Shown: positions 32,141-42,369, numbered from the stretch's first letter. The stretch: 64,000 nt of DNA from Acanthosepion esculentum (GCA_964036315.1 OZ038488.1:67497342-67561341), one strand, 5' to 3'. Translations and numbers: made by a program. The notes: a model not told the origin generated them from the sequence alone.

Positions 32141-33960
32141 TTTTTTTAATTTGGTACAAACCTCTAATCAACAGAATTCTAATATTACATGATTTTTGAA
32201 CAGACATGTTTGCAATTTGTGTAATAATGAGTAGAAATGTTCATAATGGGAGAGGAAAAGAAACGAAATGATAAATAATTATTGCATAAAATTATGGTAC
32301 GGATTGAATTAACCGTTAGTTTCGTCAAAAAATATTTCCACGTAAAAATAAGTAATAAAAATAAAAATATTATTTTTACAAAATAAATTATCATTATTTC
32401 ACGGTATTATTAGCGGCTAGTAAAACTTACAGGTCTTCCCTCTTTTAATGTTGGTATGATTTTCTCTTCAGCTGTTCTAAGAAAAACAAAAAACATACAA
32501 ATCGGATCATTATTATCGGGTTGAACGCAAACGCAAACACCACATTTTGTTATTATGATAATTTGTAAAAATGGAAATGCCTATACTCTTCAAGTTAGAG
32601 AAATTTAACGTTATTGCTCCAGCAAAAACACGTTATGATGTGCTCTTTTTGCTGTATTACGATAACAAACAAAAAGAAAAAAAAACAGAAAAAAATCGGC
32701 TCATTATAATATAGATTCTTGAATTTTAAGACTCCATCAAGTTTTAATAAAATATCTTATTCGTATAAAATCATGGACTTATTATTCAGGGCGGAAAGCA
32801 TTTTCCTTTATTCGTTATAGCTTTTCAGTCATATTTTGTATTCCATCATAAATAAAAAAGGTTTTTCAGGGAAACTTATAATATTTTGATTGTATTAGAA
32901 GCGCTGACCTGACAGGTCATGTTGGCTGAAGCATGTGACAGTCCGAAGTTGATAGATCTGGAGAATACGCTGTCGAAGAACTATGACTGTTTTATGTATC
33001 GCATTTACAACGTGAGAATTGTTGTTCTTGCTGTAATAAGTACCCCCTTTTCTGTCATTAATGTGTCATTCAAACAAATCAATTGCTCGTCTTACTTTGT
33101 AACAGTCTGTTCATATTCCAGCGGTTTGCAATAAATTCTTTCCTTTCAATCTAAACTGGGAAGAACGTCTCTCGTCACTGTAAATTTCGTTTATGTAGAG
33201 GCGTTGTAATCTGTCCTATATCGTAACCGTTTTGGATTTTTGTAATGAATCCATTTTGCATCGCCCATTGTTATAGGTATTTCCCGCTTTTCGAAATTTC
33301 CACTTACAACATTTCGCTTTTACGAAAGAGCAATATTAGTATAGGTTTTCTCCGCTATTCAAAATGGCGCAAAGTGAAGAACCAGTTACCATTAATTTAA
33401 ATAGGAAAATATTTGAGCATTACCAGACAAAAAAAAAAGATTCCTATGCTTGCGCGTGTAGATATCGAAGGTCTTCTGTAAGGTGGAAGGCTTGAACTAC
33501 AACAATATACTTGACTACTTTGCCTCAAGCATTTTCCATCACACAGAAGGTGCTTGAATAACCCCCCCAAAACTGTTATAAATCAATGTGATCTTCTAAA
33601 ATTAAAATCATACGTTTCTGAAAACATTGCAGCGTTATCAGTCTTAGCAAAAATCTCACGCAGGGTTGTTTTTTGTGTTCTGGGAAAGTTCAAATTGTTT
33701 CCTATATCAATTAAAGGTAACGGCTTCTCTACTTTCGGCCATTTCAGTTTACCAAATATTTTCCTGTATTAATGGGGGCTTCCTTCCTAACCTTTTGTTT
33801 CATGCAGCGTGTAACGGCAATATCTTGTTTATGTCTATTTTCTCTTCGAGTTATATACGATATCCATTTTAGTTATTGCTACAGTTAAAAGTCCTCAAGT
33901 GAGATGGTCTCTGTTACCTGTTAAATTTAATTTTACAGGGTGAAAATGATCATTTACATA
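32141..33960. other. AT-rich sequence, no gene seen
   Basis: 33160-33375 contains CCCGCTTTTCGAAATTT and CGCTTTTACGAAAGAG, which look like a decayed dispersed repeat. 33750-33930 repeats part of the spacer array at 32000-32140. Small ORFs have no recognisable domain. Confidence 0.4.
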
Positions 33961-33983
33961 ATGGTATCCCTATTCCGATTGTA

Positions 33984-33984
<1 letters not shown>

Positions 33985-34034
<50 letters not shown>
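33985..34034. repeat. (TA)n microsatellite
   Basis: About 24 TA units. Confidence 0.95.
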
Positions 34035-34037
<3 letters not shown>

Positions 34038-34307
34038 GCAGGAAAAAAGAAAAATACTGGATTTTAAAATTAAATACATATAAACTAGGGTTAAATAAAG
34101 ACTTGGGTATTTTAAATCTTTAGAAATATTTCAATAGTTAAACAAAAAATTTTTTTAGATATAGTTAAAATTTTTTTTAAACATCATCTAAAATATTACT
34201 ACAGTTAGATTTACGTTAGAAATATTCGAACACAGTTGCATTCCATATCACGTGACGTCCGCGTCTCGCGACGGACGCTACTTGTAAACAAACTTCTGAA
34301 AACAGTC

Positions 34308-34345
34308 ATTTCTGATGAAAGATCGAGGTCGATCTGAAATATCAA

Positions 34346-34347
<2 letters not shown>
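34308..34347 (+). ncRNA. Hammerhead-like motif beside (TA)n
   Basis: ATTT, CTGATGA (34312-34318), one extra A, a stem AGATCG/CGATCT with loop AGGT, GAAA (34336-34339), TATC, then AAAT pairing with the leading ATTT. All core bases are present, but stem III has no loop (TA of GAAATATC pairs only in a dimer) and stem II has a bulged A. A (TA)n tract follows at 34346-34371. Confidence 0.45.
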
Positions 34348-34379
<32 letters not shown>

Positions 34380-34430
34380 TAAATACTTTCACAAAAAACT
34401 TCAATTTATTTTAATTTGCAACTTTTCAGT

Positions 34431-34435
<5 letters not shown>

Positions 34436-34499
<64 letters not shown>

Positions 34500-34554
34500 G
34501 AATATCAAGCACTTAAAATCCTATGTGATTTTAATTGTTTGATATTCTTTAATT
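34436..34554. repeat. (TA)n tract and 30-bp hairpin
   Basis: About 28 TA units, then TTAAAGAATATCAAGCACTT... mirrored by ...TTGTTTGATATTCTTTAATT with a CTATGT loop region. Again a hairpin abuts a TA tract. Confidence 0.9.
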
Positions 34555-35070
34555 AATAATAATTTTGCTCTGTTTTTTTACATAGAGCTCTCCCTGGATC
34601 TATATCCTCCTGGAAATTCCATACGGATTACCATATTGTATCATTACTATAAATCTACTCTTATTGTCCATCTTGACAAAAGCCAGTATATATTATACAT
34701 GGATCATGCATCGACACAGGGTTTGTTATATACAAGCGAGGTGTTGTTAAGTTGCATACATGCCATAATATGAGGAAAGGTTATAATGAACTGGGCACCA
34801 CTTATTGCTTTTATCTAAGTGGCGCTGTAACAAATAACTTCTGTCTACGTGACATCTGCTTTCCACTATATGTCGCCCACAACGACTTACATTTAACGTT
34901 CATATCAACCCCCAAACATACTAACCATCAATTCAACATAGCCTTCAACAAAAGGATATGACATCACAGTAGAAGTAAGGGAATGCTTCAATCAACTTTC
35001 AAAAAGATGAGTATTTGTACTTACGAATTTACATCCTTTTTGTAAATATCCTTAGATGTTTTTACGCATA
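34555..35070. other. Nothing recognised
   Basis: The ORF at 34752-34961 lacks recognisable motifs. 34570-34625 resembles 21985-22015. Confidence 0.35.
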
Positions 35071-35074
35071 CACA

Positions 35075-35560
35075 TGTATAGCATAGTTGCCCACTCGTAT
35101 TCGAGGATATCCGACTACTAGGGTGGCTAGCCAATCCCTATTGCAGTCGCTTGCTCAGGCGTATTTGTGTTTATTCAACACCCACAGAGCCAACCTGTGG
35201 TTTACACTGAAGCTATGCTGAGCAGACCTTAGTTACTGTTTCTGGGAAAGAGCGTGTTATCTAGCGTGATCAACGATTTGAACAAGGCCATCACGATCAA
35301 GCCCTCGGCCACGATGACTTATGACTTCGTGCTAACACAGCTATTGACGGCACCCAAGGGTTCCGTCTACCCAATTTCACTCACAGGGCTTGGGTCAATT
35401 GGTATAGTTTTCAGGCACTTTCCAAAGGTGCTGCATGCTGGGATCGACATTCAGATAACATCTGGAAGTTTACTTCCTGACAAATCGACTATGGTGTGTT
35501 TCGAACTCGGGTCTCATGGTCAGAATGCGAACGTTCTAACCACTCGGCCACGTGCCCACA
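35075..35560 (-). mobile_element. tRNA-derived SINE, long family
   Basis: The complement begins GGGCACGTGGCCGAGTGGTT (A box GTGGCCGAGTGG), AGAACGTTCGCATTCTGACC and B box GAGTTCGAAAC-like after ATGAGACCC: a leucine/serine-type tRNA head. The body and 3' part (CTAAGGTCTGCTCAGCATAG, AAACCACAGGTTGGCTCTGT, GGGATTGGCTAGCCACC) match 55858-56290 and 43945-44060. Length about 485 bp. Confidence 0.8.
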
Positions 35561-35600
35561 CACACACGCACACACACACACACGCGCATACACACATACA
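35553..35600. repeat. (CA)n microsatellite
   Basis: About 20 CA units with CG interruptions at the SINE 5' edge. Confidence 0.9.
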
Positions 35601-35683
35601 TACATATATATGTAAATTTGTATGTATCTTTTTGAAAGTTAGTGGTATTGACCATGCTAAGGCAATAGTGGAGCCATGCCTTT

Positions 35684-36115
35684 CCTAACCAGCAATACAT
35701 TTTATCTGTAGTTGAAGTCATACAATTGTGTTCAAAATATATTTAATTGAAGCTATAAAGGTGTGATAAAAATATTCAGATTTTGATATTAAATAACCCA
35801 TAGAGGTGTTGCTATGCCGCTAAACAAAATCAACCAACCAACATAAAATAACTCTTTCATGACATTCGTTTAATGCCCCACAATTTCTTAAAGAAGTCAA
35901 ACTCTATTCCAAAATATAACTTCATCAAAACTACAGCATAAAACACACACATCACCACCTCTATTAATTATATCCACACAAACATGTATATGCACAAAAG
36001 CTGAGTATCATCTACCATGTATTGAACTGTGAAAGCAGAATAACATATATCATAATTTTATTACTTCAAAACTCCCAAGAAAATTAGATTTCAACATTAA
36101 ATGACCCATAACGTG
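35684..36115. repeat. Duplicon A, copy 1 (partner 44463-44865)
   Basis: Same order and orientation as 44463-44865: CAATACATTTTATCT.TAGTTGAAG, TTCAAAATATATTTA.TTGA, ACTACAGCATAAAACACACA, GTATATGC.CAAAAGC.GAGTATC and TTTTATTACTTC.AA.CTCCCAA. I estimate by eye about 80 per cent identity. It is either a dispersed repeat or a segmental duplication. Confidence 0.75.
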
Positions 36116-36147
36116 TTGATATGTCGTTAAACAAGCAAATCAAATCA

Positions 36148-36245
36148 AATCTTATATGGCAGTGGATGCTGGACTGTCTCCCTACGGATGAGAAGAAAAC
36201 TGGAAGCAATAGGAATGGTGATACTGAGAATTCCATGGACGTAAC
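36148..36245 (+). mobile_element. RTE-like LINE fragment
   Basis: CTTATATGGCAGTGGATGCT GGACTGTCTCCCTACGGATG and AAGCAATAGGAATGGTGATA correspond to the LLYGSECWTISPQMKRRLEA segment of RTE-like ORFs. Confidence 0.65.
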
Positions 36246-36249
36246 GATA

Positions 36250-36612
36250 TGCTTCTTCTCGCAGTTCAAGTACTTTGATCAGAACCAAGAGAAGCCATTT
36301 TTTTCTGATAAAGAAGAAGAAGAAGAAGAAGAAGAAGAAGAAGAAGAAGAAGAAGAAGAAGAAGAAGAAGAAGAAGAAGAAGATGGTGATGACGAGGAGG
36401 AGGAGAATGACGACGCAAACATGATAGTAGGTTAACCATGGGGGAGGGTTAAAGAAGAAGAAGGAAAATATTCTTCTCCTCGGAGTTCACGTACTTTGAT
36501 CAGAACCAAGAGAAACAATTTTTTTCTGATAAATACATAAAAGAAGAAGAAGAAGAAGAAGAAGAAGAAGAAGAAGAAGAAGAAGAAGAAGAAGAAGAAG
36601 AAGAAGAAGAAC
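36250..36612. repeat. Tandem duplication ending in two (GAA)n tracts
   Basis: TTCTCGCAGTTCAAGTACTT...GATCAGAACCAAGAGAA..TTTTTTTCTGATAAA precedes a GAA tract at 36313-36383. The same sequence recurs from 36471 before a second GAA tract at 36541-36611. Unit about 230 bp. GAA tracts can form triplex DNA. Confidence 0.9.
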
Positions 36613-36915
36613 AACAACAACAACAACAAAAACAACAACAACAATTCTATTATTTTGGGCCACGATTCCAAGTGTGCCAATTCTTGCGCACACGGTGTTA
36701 TTCTTTATATTTGGTATCTTCCTCAATTCCTGAATCTGGTTTTGGTATTTTCCTATTTCTTGGTATATATACTATCGATCTGAATAATCGAAAAGCAGGT
36801 TTTTTTTTTATTATTACATGTACTCTATTGAAAAGAATTAGAATTTTGTCAACGTCATCGCTTTTTGCTGTTGTGCAATAATTTTCTGTTCATGTATGCG
36901 TACTATAATAGTCAT
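36613..36915. other. Nothing recognised
   Basis: CAA-rich start (36610-36645), then unremarkable AT-rich sequence. Confidence 0.4.
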
Positions 36916-36919
36916 TAGC

Positions 36920-37240
36920 CTTGTTTTTACTTACTCGTTTGTTTAGTGTCCTACATTTCATCACTTCTCGCTATTTTTTGTTTTCTTTCCTTTTCATCTT
37001 TTTCATTTCCTCTTTCTTTTTTCTTACATTATTTCTTTTCTTTTTCTGTTACTTCTTTCTTTCTTTTTCAGTTTCACGCTTTTTTTTCTTTCTCATTTCT
37101 TTCATACATTTATTTTTCTTTCTTTTTTTTTATTTTGTATTTATTTATTTTCTTTCTTTCTTTTCTACAGCTTGCTTCTTATCTTCACTTATTTCTTTCA
37201 CTTTGCTCTTTCTTCTTTTCCATCCGCACTTTTAATTTCC
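36920..37240. repeat. Long polypyrimidine (TTTC-rich) tract
   Basis: About 300 bp is overwhelmingly T and C (TTTCTTT variants). The F/S/L-rich ORFs it makes are not proteins. Confidence 0.85.
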
Positions 37241-37254
37241 TTTACTCATGGCAT

Positions 37255-37302
37255 CACACACGCACACACACAGAGACACACAGACACACACACACACTCA
37301 CA
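37255..37302. repeat. (CA)n microsatellite
   Basis: Imperfect CA repeat with AGA interruptions. Confidence 0.85.
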
Positions 37303-37409
37303 AAACTACACATATACACAAGAGTAAATGCGCGTTTATTTTCGCTGGTTTAGATTTAAGCCTCCATCAAACAATTTGGAATTTTACATTCGTGAACAAT
37401 CGAGGTCAC

Positions 37410-37512
37410 AAATTGTCATCATGTGTGACAAATGTGAGAAACAGTATGTAATAGGTTTAACCAAACCGGTTCACGGGCGGTTGGCTGACGGAATGGACGA
37501 CTGAGGCAATCC
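37410..37512 (+). pseudogene. PLE GIY-YIG endonuclease fragment
   Basis: The plus frame from about 37425 reads CDKCEKQYVIGLTKPVHGRL: the zinc-like CxxC followed by the QY(V)IG and T...RL pattern of PLE endonucleases, then ADGMDD and a stop. No RT adjoins. It is a different family from the copy at 144-2079. Confidence 0.65.
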
Positions 37513-37798
37513 AGAATTAAAAAAAAAAAAGAAGGAATGCGAGTAGTTCGCATTCCTGCTCAGTGACAAAAGCCGCCTATGAAGACGGCAGAGGTGGAGA
37601 AGTACGAGGCGCTGTCTTTGTCGTAGCTAATGCCTGGAGGAGTAGGTGTAGGAGTCCAACAAGTGAGGGGAGAGGACGAGAAAAAGTGCGTATAAACACT
37701 GAAATTATAGTGCATATTAATGGTATAATTGCTACATATATATAAGCAGACGCAAATAATGTTCATGCATCTATCTGAAAAAATGTTGAATATATATA

Positions 37799-38403
37799 CA
37801 GGGTGTATCAAAAATACTTTTACAAACTTAGGGGGCGGGGTCCTCACACCAAAACAAGGACAAAAGTCCATATAAACATAACATCTGCAAATACGTTTTG
37901 AGTTATTAAGTTTAAAGAAAGTTTACAGTAGATAGCGCTGTGTTGCCATTTAGTCTAGGTTACATTTGTCATTCGTGTACATTTGTGGCTAGTCTGTCTT
38001 TAACGTTTAACATGTGTAGTAATGAGTTAACTGAGAAGTGTTCTGTTCAACAATAGCAGGCAGATATGATTTTTGCATACGCCCGCGCGAATGGTAATGG
38101 ACGCGAGGCTGCACGGCTGTATCAGTTTGCGTTTCCAGGCCGAAGGCAGCCGAGACAACCAAACTGATGCTGTTATCGTCGCGTTGATGAGATAGGATCC
38201 GTGGCACCACAAACTATGGATCGAGGAAGGCCGAGATCTGATCTTAAGCCTGACCACGAAGAACATATTCCACATCAACAGCGCCTATTGTAAACATTAA
38301 ACTTAATAACTCAAAAATTAAAGGTTTGCCACCATATGGTTATATAGACTTTTATCCTTGCTTTGGTGTGAGGAACCCGCGCCCAAAGTTTGTAAAACAC
38401 ACC

Positions 38404-38404
<1 letters not shown>
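37799..38404 (+). mobile_element. IS630-type DNA transposon, internally deleted, long TIRs
   Basis: TA flanks both ends (37797-37798 and 38405-38406). The left end CAGGGTGTATCAAAAATACT and the right end complement CGGTGTGTTTTACAAACTTT start TIRs of about 110 bp: TTACAAACTT, CCTCACACCAAA.CAAGGA.AAAAGTC and GAGTTATTAAGTTTA match on both sides. The 606-bp length leaves only an N-terminal helix-turn-helix region. The right end adjoins (TA)n. Confidence 0.8.
38012..38293 (+). pseudogene. DUF4817-like helix-turn-helix of a transposase
   Basis: After MCSNELTEKCSVQQ and a TAG the frame reads DMIFAYARANGNGREAARLY, QFAFPGRRQPRQPN, TGA, then RVDEIGSVAPQTMDRGRPRS. The GNGREA.RLY..FP.RR.P and RGRPR pattern is typical of the DUF4817 helix-turn-helix in arthropod and mollusc transposases. 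The catalytic domain is absent. Confidence 0.7.

Positions 38405-38462
<58 letters not shown>
38405..38462. repeat. (TA)n microsatellite
   Basis: About 28 TA units directly at the right TIR of the IS630-type element. Confidence 0.95.
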
Positions 38463-38463
<1 letters not shown>

Positions 38464-38464
<1 letters not shown>

Positions 38465-38640
38465 AGTATAGAATTGGTGTATACGGAATAAATTCCAGTA
38501 ACCAAAAAATATTATTCTTAAAAGAGTGCTCAATATAGAGTAGAGCTAATATAATTTATTCGAAAATTATAACATAAATATGTCATAACATCACTACAAA
38601 AATAGCTATTTTGTTTCAACACTTCTGATACCTTCTATAT
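38464..38640. repeat. Inverted partner of 44275-44440
   Basis: GGAATAAATTCC.GTAACCAAAA, CTTAAAAGAGTGCTCAATA, TAACATAAATATGTCATAAC and AAATAGCTATTTTGTTTCAAC occur here in this order and in reverse complement at 44275-44440. Both probably are copies of a terminal repeat with a GTGCTCAATA signature. Confidence 0.7.
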
Positions 38641-38663
38641 TCAACACTATCACTATCACCAGA

Positions 38664-38665
<2 letters not shown>

Positions 38666-38748
<83 letters not shown>
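38666..38748. repeat. (GT)n microsatellite
   Basis: About 40 uninterrupted GT units. Confidence 0.95.
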
Positions 38749-38884
38749 AAGAAACCAGTGTTGGTCTGATCAACAGACAACTTGCCTATATTAGACAAGA
38801 AATTAATCTGGACAAGGAAATAAAAACAAAAAAGAAGACCAAAAGGCAAACACCTACCTACGCTATAATTTAAAGTGCTCAACG

Positions 38885-39000
38885 CCTAGACTATCTAGAC
38901 AGAGCAAAAAGCTTCGCAACGTCAAAGATATCTTGAGTGGCTACTCAAGTTTCACGATCTCGTGATCTTCAGGTGACTAGAACGGACTTTTTTTTATCTT
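38885..39000 (-). repeat. Terminal-repeat-like segment with hammerhead-like core
   Basis: The complement near 38935-38978 reads CACCTGAAGATCACGAGATC and GTGAAACTTGAGTAGCC: CTGAAGA, hairpin ACGA/TCGT, GAAAC, loop TTGA, GTA. The core and a 2-bp stem III fit; stem I does not pair clearly. Confidence 0.4.
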
Positions 39001-39146
39001 TATGTTTTACTGTAAGGTATAGAGATTTCTACCGCCAGACTATTAGTACTAAAAAAACACAAGAAAGTTTGATGTGACCGACATGCTCTTTACTAAAAGA
39101 CCTAATACCTTAGACATGAAAAAATCCCGAACAAGGAATGAAAAAA

Positions 39147-39149
<3 letters not shown>

Positions 39150-39217
<68 letters not shown>
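39150..39217. repeat. (TA)n microsatellite
   Basis: About 34 TA units at the left edge of a long inverted repeat. Confidence 0.95.
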
Positions 39218-39218
<1 letters not shown>

Positions 39219-39634
39219 CAGCAATAAACGTATGAAGCTTGATATTACTAGACATATTAAAAACGGGCGAAGTAACTGGTTTCGCTCCCGCTCATCAGGC
39301 TTACAACGGGAGATTTAATTTAAATTAAAAACCGTGTTGTCCCGGTCACACTCGTTATTTCACCTTAGGGTGCTGGAGGCACTTTACATCGGGTCCCGCA
39401 AGCCTTCCTTGTGTAAACAACGTGAGTGTTTGTTGGGGCTCGCTGTCATTTGCCTCTAGCTCCTTTTGCTCATTTTTTTCCCTCCTCCTCCACATTTCCT
39501 TTTATTGTACATTTTCTGTGTTTTTAATTTAAATTAAATCTCCCGTTGTAAGCATGATGAGCGGGAGCGAAACCGGTTGCTTCGCCCGTTTTTAATATGT
39601 CTAGTAATATCAAGCTTCATACGTTTATTGCTGT
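39218..39634. mobile_element. Long inverted-repeat element with hammerhead-like cores
   Basis: Arms 39218-39337 and 39520-39634 are about 95 per cent complementary by eye and enclose about 180 bp. Right arm plus: AAGC, ATGATGA (39554-39560), GC-GGGA-GC, GAAAC (39569-39573), CG, GTT, GCTT (39579-39582). Left arm minus: AAGC, CTGATGA, same stem II, GAAAC, CA, GTT, ACTT. Each arm has one core or stem error that the other lacks, so the ancestor matched the hammerhead layout with a minimal stem III. Both arms encode the same peptide MSSNIKLHTFIAVI by chance of duplication. Confidence 0.65.
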
Positions 39635-39664
39635 GATAAAATTTTGTACGTTCAATAATATCTT

Positions 39665-39665
<1 letters not shown>

Positions 39666-39717
<52 letters not shown>
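39666..39717. repeat. (TA)n microsatellite
   Basis: About 25 TA units just right of the inverted-repeat element. Confidence 0.95.
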
Positions 39718-39719
<2 letters not shown>

Positions 39720-39735
39720 CCAAACAGATTTGTTG

Positions 39736-39784
39736 TTGATAAAATGTTGTATAGACAGACAAGTTCTGTCTATACAACATTTTA
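39736..39784. repeat. Perfect hairpin, 21-bp arms
   Basis: ATAAAATGTTGTATAGACAG A and its complement TCTGTCTATACAACATTTTAT flank CAAGT. Confidence 0.9.
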
Positions 39785-39804
39785 TTATTATATCTTTTCA
39801 CTTT

Positions 39805-40025
39805 TTGAATGAGGTGCTGCACATAGGGACTGAAGTTATGAATAAATTTAAAGTTCATTTTTTTTCTTGTCACATTCAAGTACTTCTGACTATCACATTC
39901 GCATTTTCAAATACGGATGTGTAATATATAGATAGTCGAAAGTACTTAAATACAATAAAAAAAAACTTAAACTTCAAACAATTTATTCATGAATTCAATC
40001 CCAATGCGCAACACCTCATTCGTAA
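39805..40025. repeat. Long inverted repeat, arms about 95 bp
   Basis: GAATGAGGTGCTGCACATAG at 39807 is mirrored by ..GCGCAACACCTCATTC at about 40020. Inner blocks (ATGAATAAATT, AAGTACTT.GACTAT) also pair across a short loop at 39900-39915. Confidence 0.75.
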
Positions 40026-40244
40026 ATTGGAAAGAAATAATAAATCTGAAAGCATACCTTTGAGCGGAATTTACTAAAACATGTTTGTGTATCTTTCACA
40101 GATGTATCAATGATGGTACTGAAAAGTTCTCACCTCGATCAATAAATCCTTCCCAAAAAGAATTTCTGAACTTTGGTTATTTGGTCAGAATTTGATCGAT
40201 ATATAGAGCGTCATCTACATACAGACTGTTTCGACTGTTTCAGT

Positions 40245-40290
40245 CGGAGATTCTAACCACTAGGCAATTGGCGCCCGGCAGAGCGAAAAG
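40245..40290 (-). repeat. tRNA-like A-box fragment
   Basis: The complement reads GCCGGGCGCCAATTGCCTAG TGGTTAGAATCTCCG, a tRNA-type A box region. A convincing B box is missing. Confidence 0.4.
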
Positions 40291-40330
40291 CGAATTTTTG
40301 CGTATTTATTTTTTCAGAAATACGCCAGTG

Positions 40331-40436
<106 letters not shown>

Positions 40437-40439
40437 ACC

Positions 40440-40620
40440 TTTCTTTTATGCATATTCCATTGAATAAAACTTAGTTTTATTCATTTTTTTTCCCTAATGT
40501 TCTTACAGATTTATGCGGACTGAGTTTCTGGGACTGTCCATAGGGATTATTGTCTCGGGTGCTTTCGGCTAATATATTGACTATTTTCAAAAGGGTGGGT
40601 TAATTTCTCTTGTTAGTATA
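40440..40620 (-). repeat. PLE-type terminal segment
   Basis: On the complement, a GAAAATAGTCAATATATTAG stretch is followed by CCGAAAGCACCCGAGACAAT, the GATAAT..GCCGAAAGC..CGGATA pattern seen at 11960 and 12407 in diverged form. Confidence 0.4.
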
Positions 40621-40624
40621 TCTT

Positions 40625-40945
40625 ATTATTTTTTCTTTCTTATCCTGTGTTTTGCAGGTGTAGTAGCAGTTTCATTCATATTGGAGATCTTGTTTTAGTG
40701 CTCAGAACACAGTCAAGATTCCCTAACTGGTTTCAAAGTGAGTAATGTTAAGTATAGGCCTGTGGACTTTTATTAGCAGTATCTCGTTTATTTTTAATCG
40801 TTTATTTACAATCCGATCTCTGTAATATATATGTATTGTCTACAAAATATCCTTATATATGGGAGTGTGGCAGTGCGTCAATTATCTTATATCGTTTTTT
40901 ACAAGGTGATCTCTCTAATAATACAGTATTATATACAAAAATTCT
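40625..40945. other. Nothing recognised
   Basis: AT-rich sequence up to the mariner left end. Confidence 0.4.
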
Positions 40946-40949
40946 TCTA

Positions 40950-41735
40950 CAGCGTGCGATGGATAAATTTTAACAGATATATTTATCAAAATTAAACAAA
41001 AATATCCTGAAACACTAAAGAGTAAATTTATTCAATAAAATACCCATTGGCTTCAAGCAGACGACTTCGGAATCTCCTACAACTCTTCTGAACAGTCTAA
41101 ATGTTTAAGTTGGTGAATGCTGCCGTAATCATTGCCTTCAGTTTATCTTTGGTGTTAAAAGGAGTTTTGTATGTCTCTCGCTCAATTGCACCCCACACAT
41201 AATAATCAAGGGGATTGCAGTCTGGGGAGTTAAGTGGCCAGATGTAAGGGGTGTTGTGGCCGCAGAAATTGTTTGACAGCCATGACTGTGTTCTCCTGCT
41301 TGTGTAGAATGGTGCAGAGTCCTGTTGCCAGCCTCTTGATATAGATGTATGCACTTGATGTAGGCCTCCCTGTTGAGTCTGAGGCCCTACCCAACAAATT
41401 CTGGATTTCTTTTCTTATCAGAACGATCAGACTGACTTTTCCGAGCTGCCGAGCCTTCATAATCAACTCTTTGCGAATCCTCTGCACTGTCCTCAGACAG
41501 ACACCCAAACACCCTGAAATGTTCGTATAGGAGCTTCCAGCGCGAATACCAAGTAGTACAGCATGCCTTTTCCAAATTTCTGGGTGAATTGCGTCATTGT
41601 GCAGTTTTTCTCATAGATGGTGCCCAACTGACCCTACTATACTATGCAATCGACAAAACAAAAAACAAAAAAAAAACAACCCGCACGCGCGAAATTAAAA
41701 ATATAAAATGGCAAAAGTTTACTCATCGCACTCTG
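40950..41735 (-). mobile_element. mariner-like element, internally deleted
   Basis: The left end CAGCGTGCGATGGATAAATT (TA before it at 40948-40949) and the right end complement CAGAGTGCGATGAGTAAACT form TIRs of about 28 bp. Outside the right end TA has mutated to CA. At 786 bp it is well below the usual 1.3 kb. A related 3' half lies at 55340-55611. Confidence 0.85.
41097..41575 (-). pseudogene. mariner-like transposase with middle deleted
   Basis: N-terminal HTH part in frame 41230-41508 (MGVCLRTVQRIRKELI) and catalytic C-terminus in frame 41097-41354: QDSAPFYTSRRTQSWLSNNF, CGHNTPYIWPLNSPDCNPLD and YYVWGAIERE, with KDKLKAMI. SPDCNPLDY holds the third catalytic acid. The first catalytic aspartate and linker are lost in the deletion. 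Confidence 0.8.
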
Positions 41736-41739
41736 CATT

Positions 41740-41800
41740 AGTACGTTCATTTCACGATCCGGGTTCGAATCTCAGCATGGTCGATAATTACGTAATTATT
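41740..41800 (+). repeat. tRNA-like B-box fragment
   Basis: CCGGGTTCGAATCTCAGC near 41759-41776 is a strong B box. The matching A box is absent, probably removed when the adjoining mariner inserted or a deletion occurred. Confidence 0.45.
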
Positions 41801-42049
41801 TTGTAGAGGAGAATCGTGTGTTATCAGCTTCGAAGCGAACACTATGCCTATTAGCAACGCAATGAAGAAGTTTTAACTTCGAATTTAGACATTGATTTTT
41901 TGGTGCAAGACAGAAACTTGTTTTTTCAGCCACCAAACAGCTTTGCAGCAAAAGGTGGATAGAAAGAAGAACAGATATGATACATGGCGATATTATATAA
42001 AACATTAAGAGGGGGAAAATAAACATGCAAACAAACAATTACAAGAAAA

Positions 42050-42051
<2 letters not shown>

Positions 42052-42126
<75 letters not shown>

Positions 42127-42177
42127 TTTAGACCTAAATTTGCTAGTGTCTAGACTCTAGACACTAGCAAATTTAGG
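42052..42177. repeat. (TA)n tract and 23-bp hairpin
   Basis: About 35 TA units, then ACCTAAATTTGCTAGTGTCT (42131) mirrored across CTAGACTCTAG to 42177. Confidence 0.9.
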
Positions 42178-42237
42178 TATGAATACAGAAATAGTCAGGT
42201 TGAAATCAGTCTTAATCAAGAGATTGAGATGTTGGAA

Positions 42238-42284
42238 TAGATAGATATATAGATAGATACATGGATAGATATGAACTGATTGCG

Positions 42285-42336
<52 letters not shown>

Positions 42337-42338
42337 CA

Positions 42339-42369
<31 letters not shown>

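Noticed and set aside
36121..36435. Glutamate-rich ORF and its FFFF/LLLL antisense ORFs
   Set aside because: Direct translation of the (GAA)n tracts.
36921..37353. Hydrophobic F/S/L-rich ORFs resembling a membrane protein
   Set aside because: Produced by a TTTC-rich polypyrimidine tract; no start context or conserved pattern.
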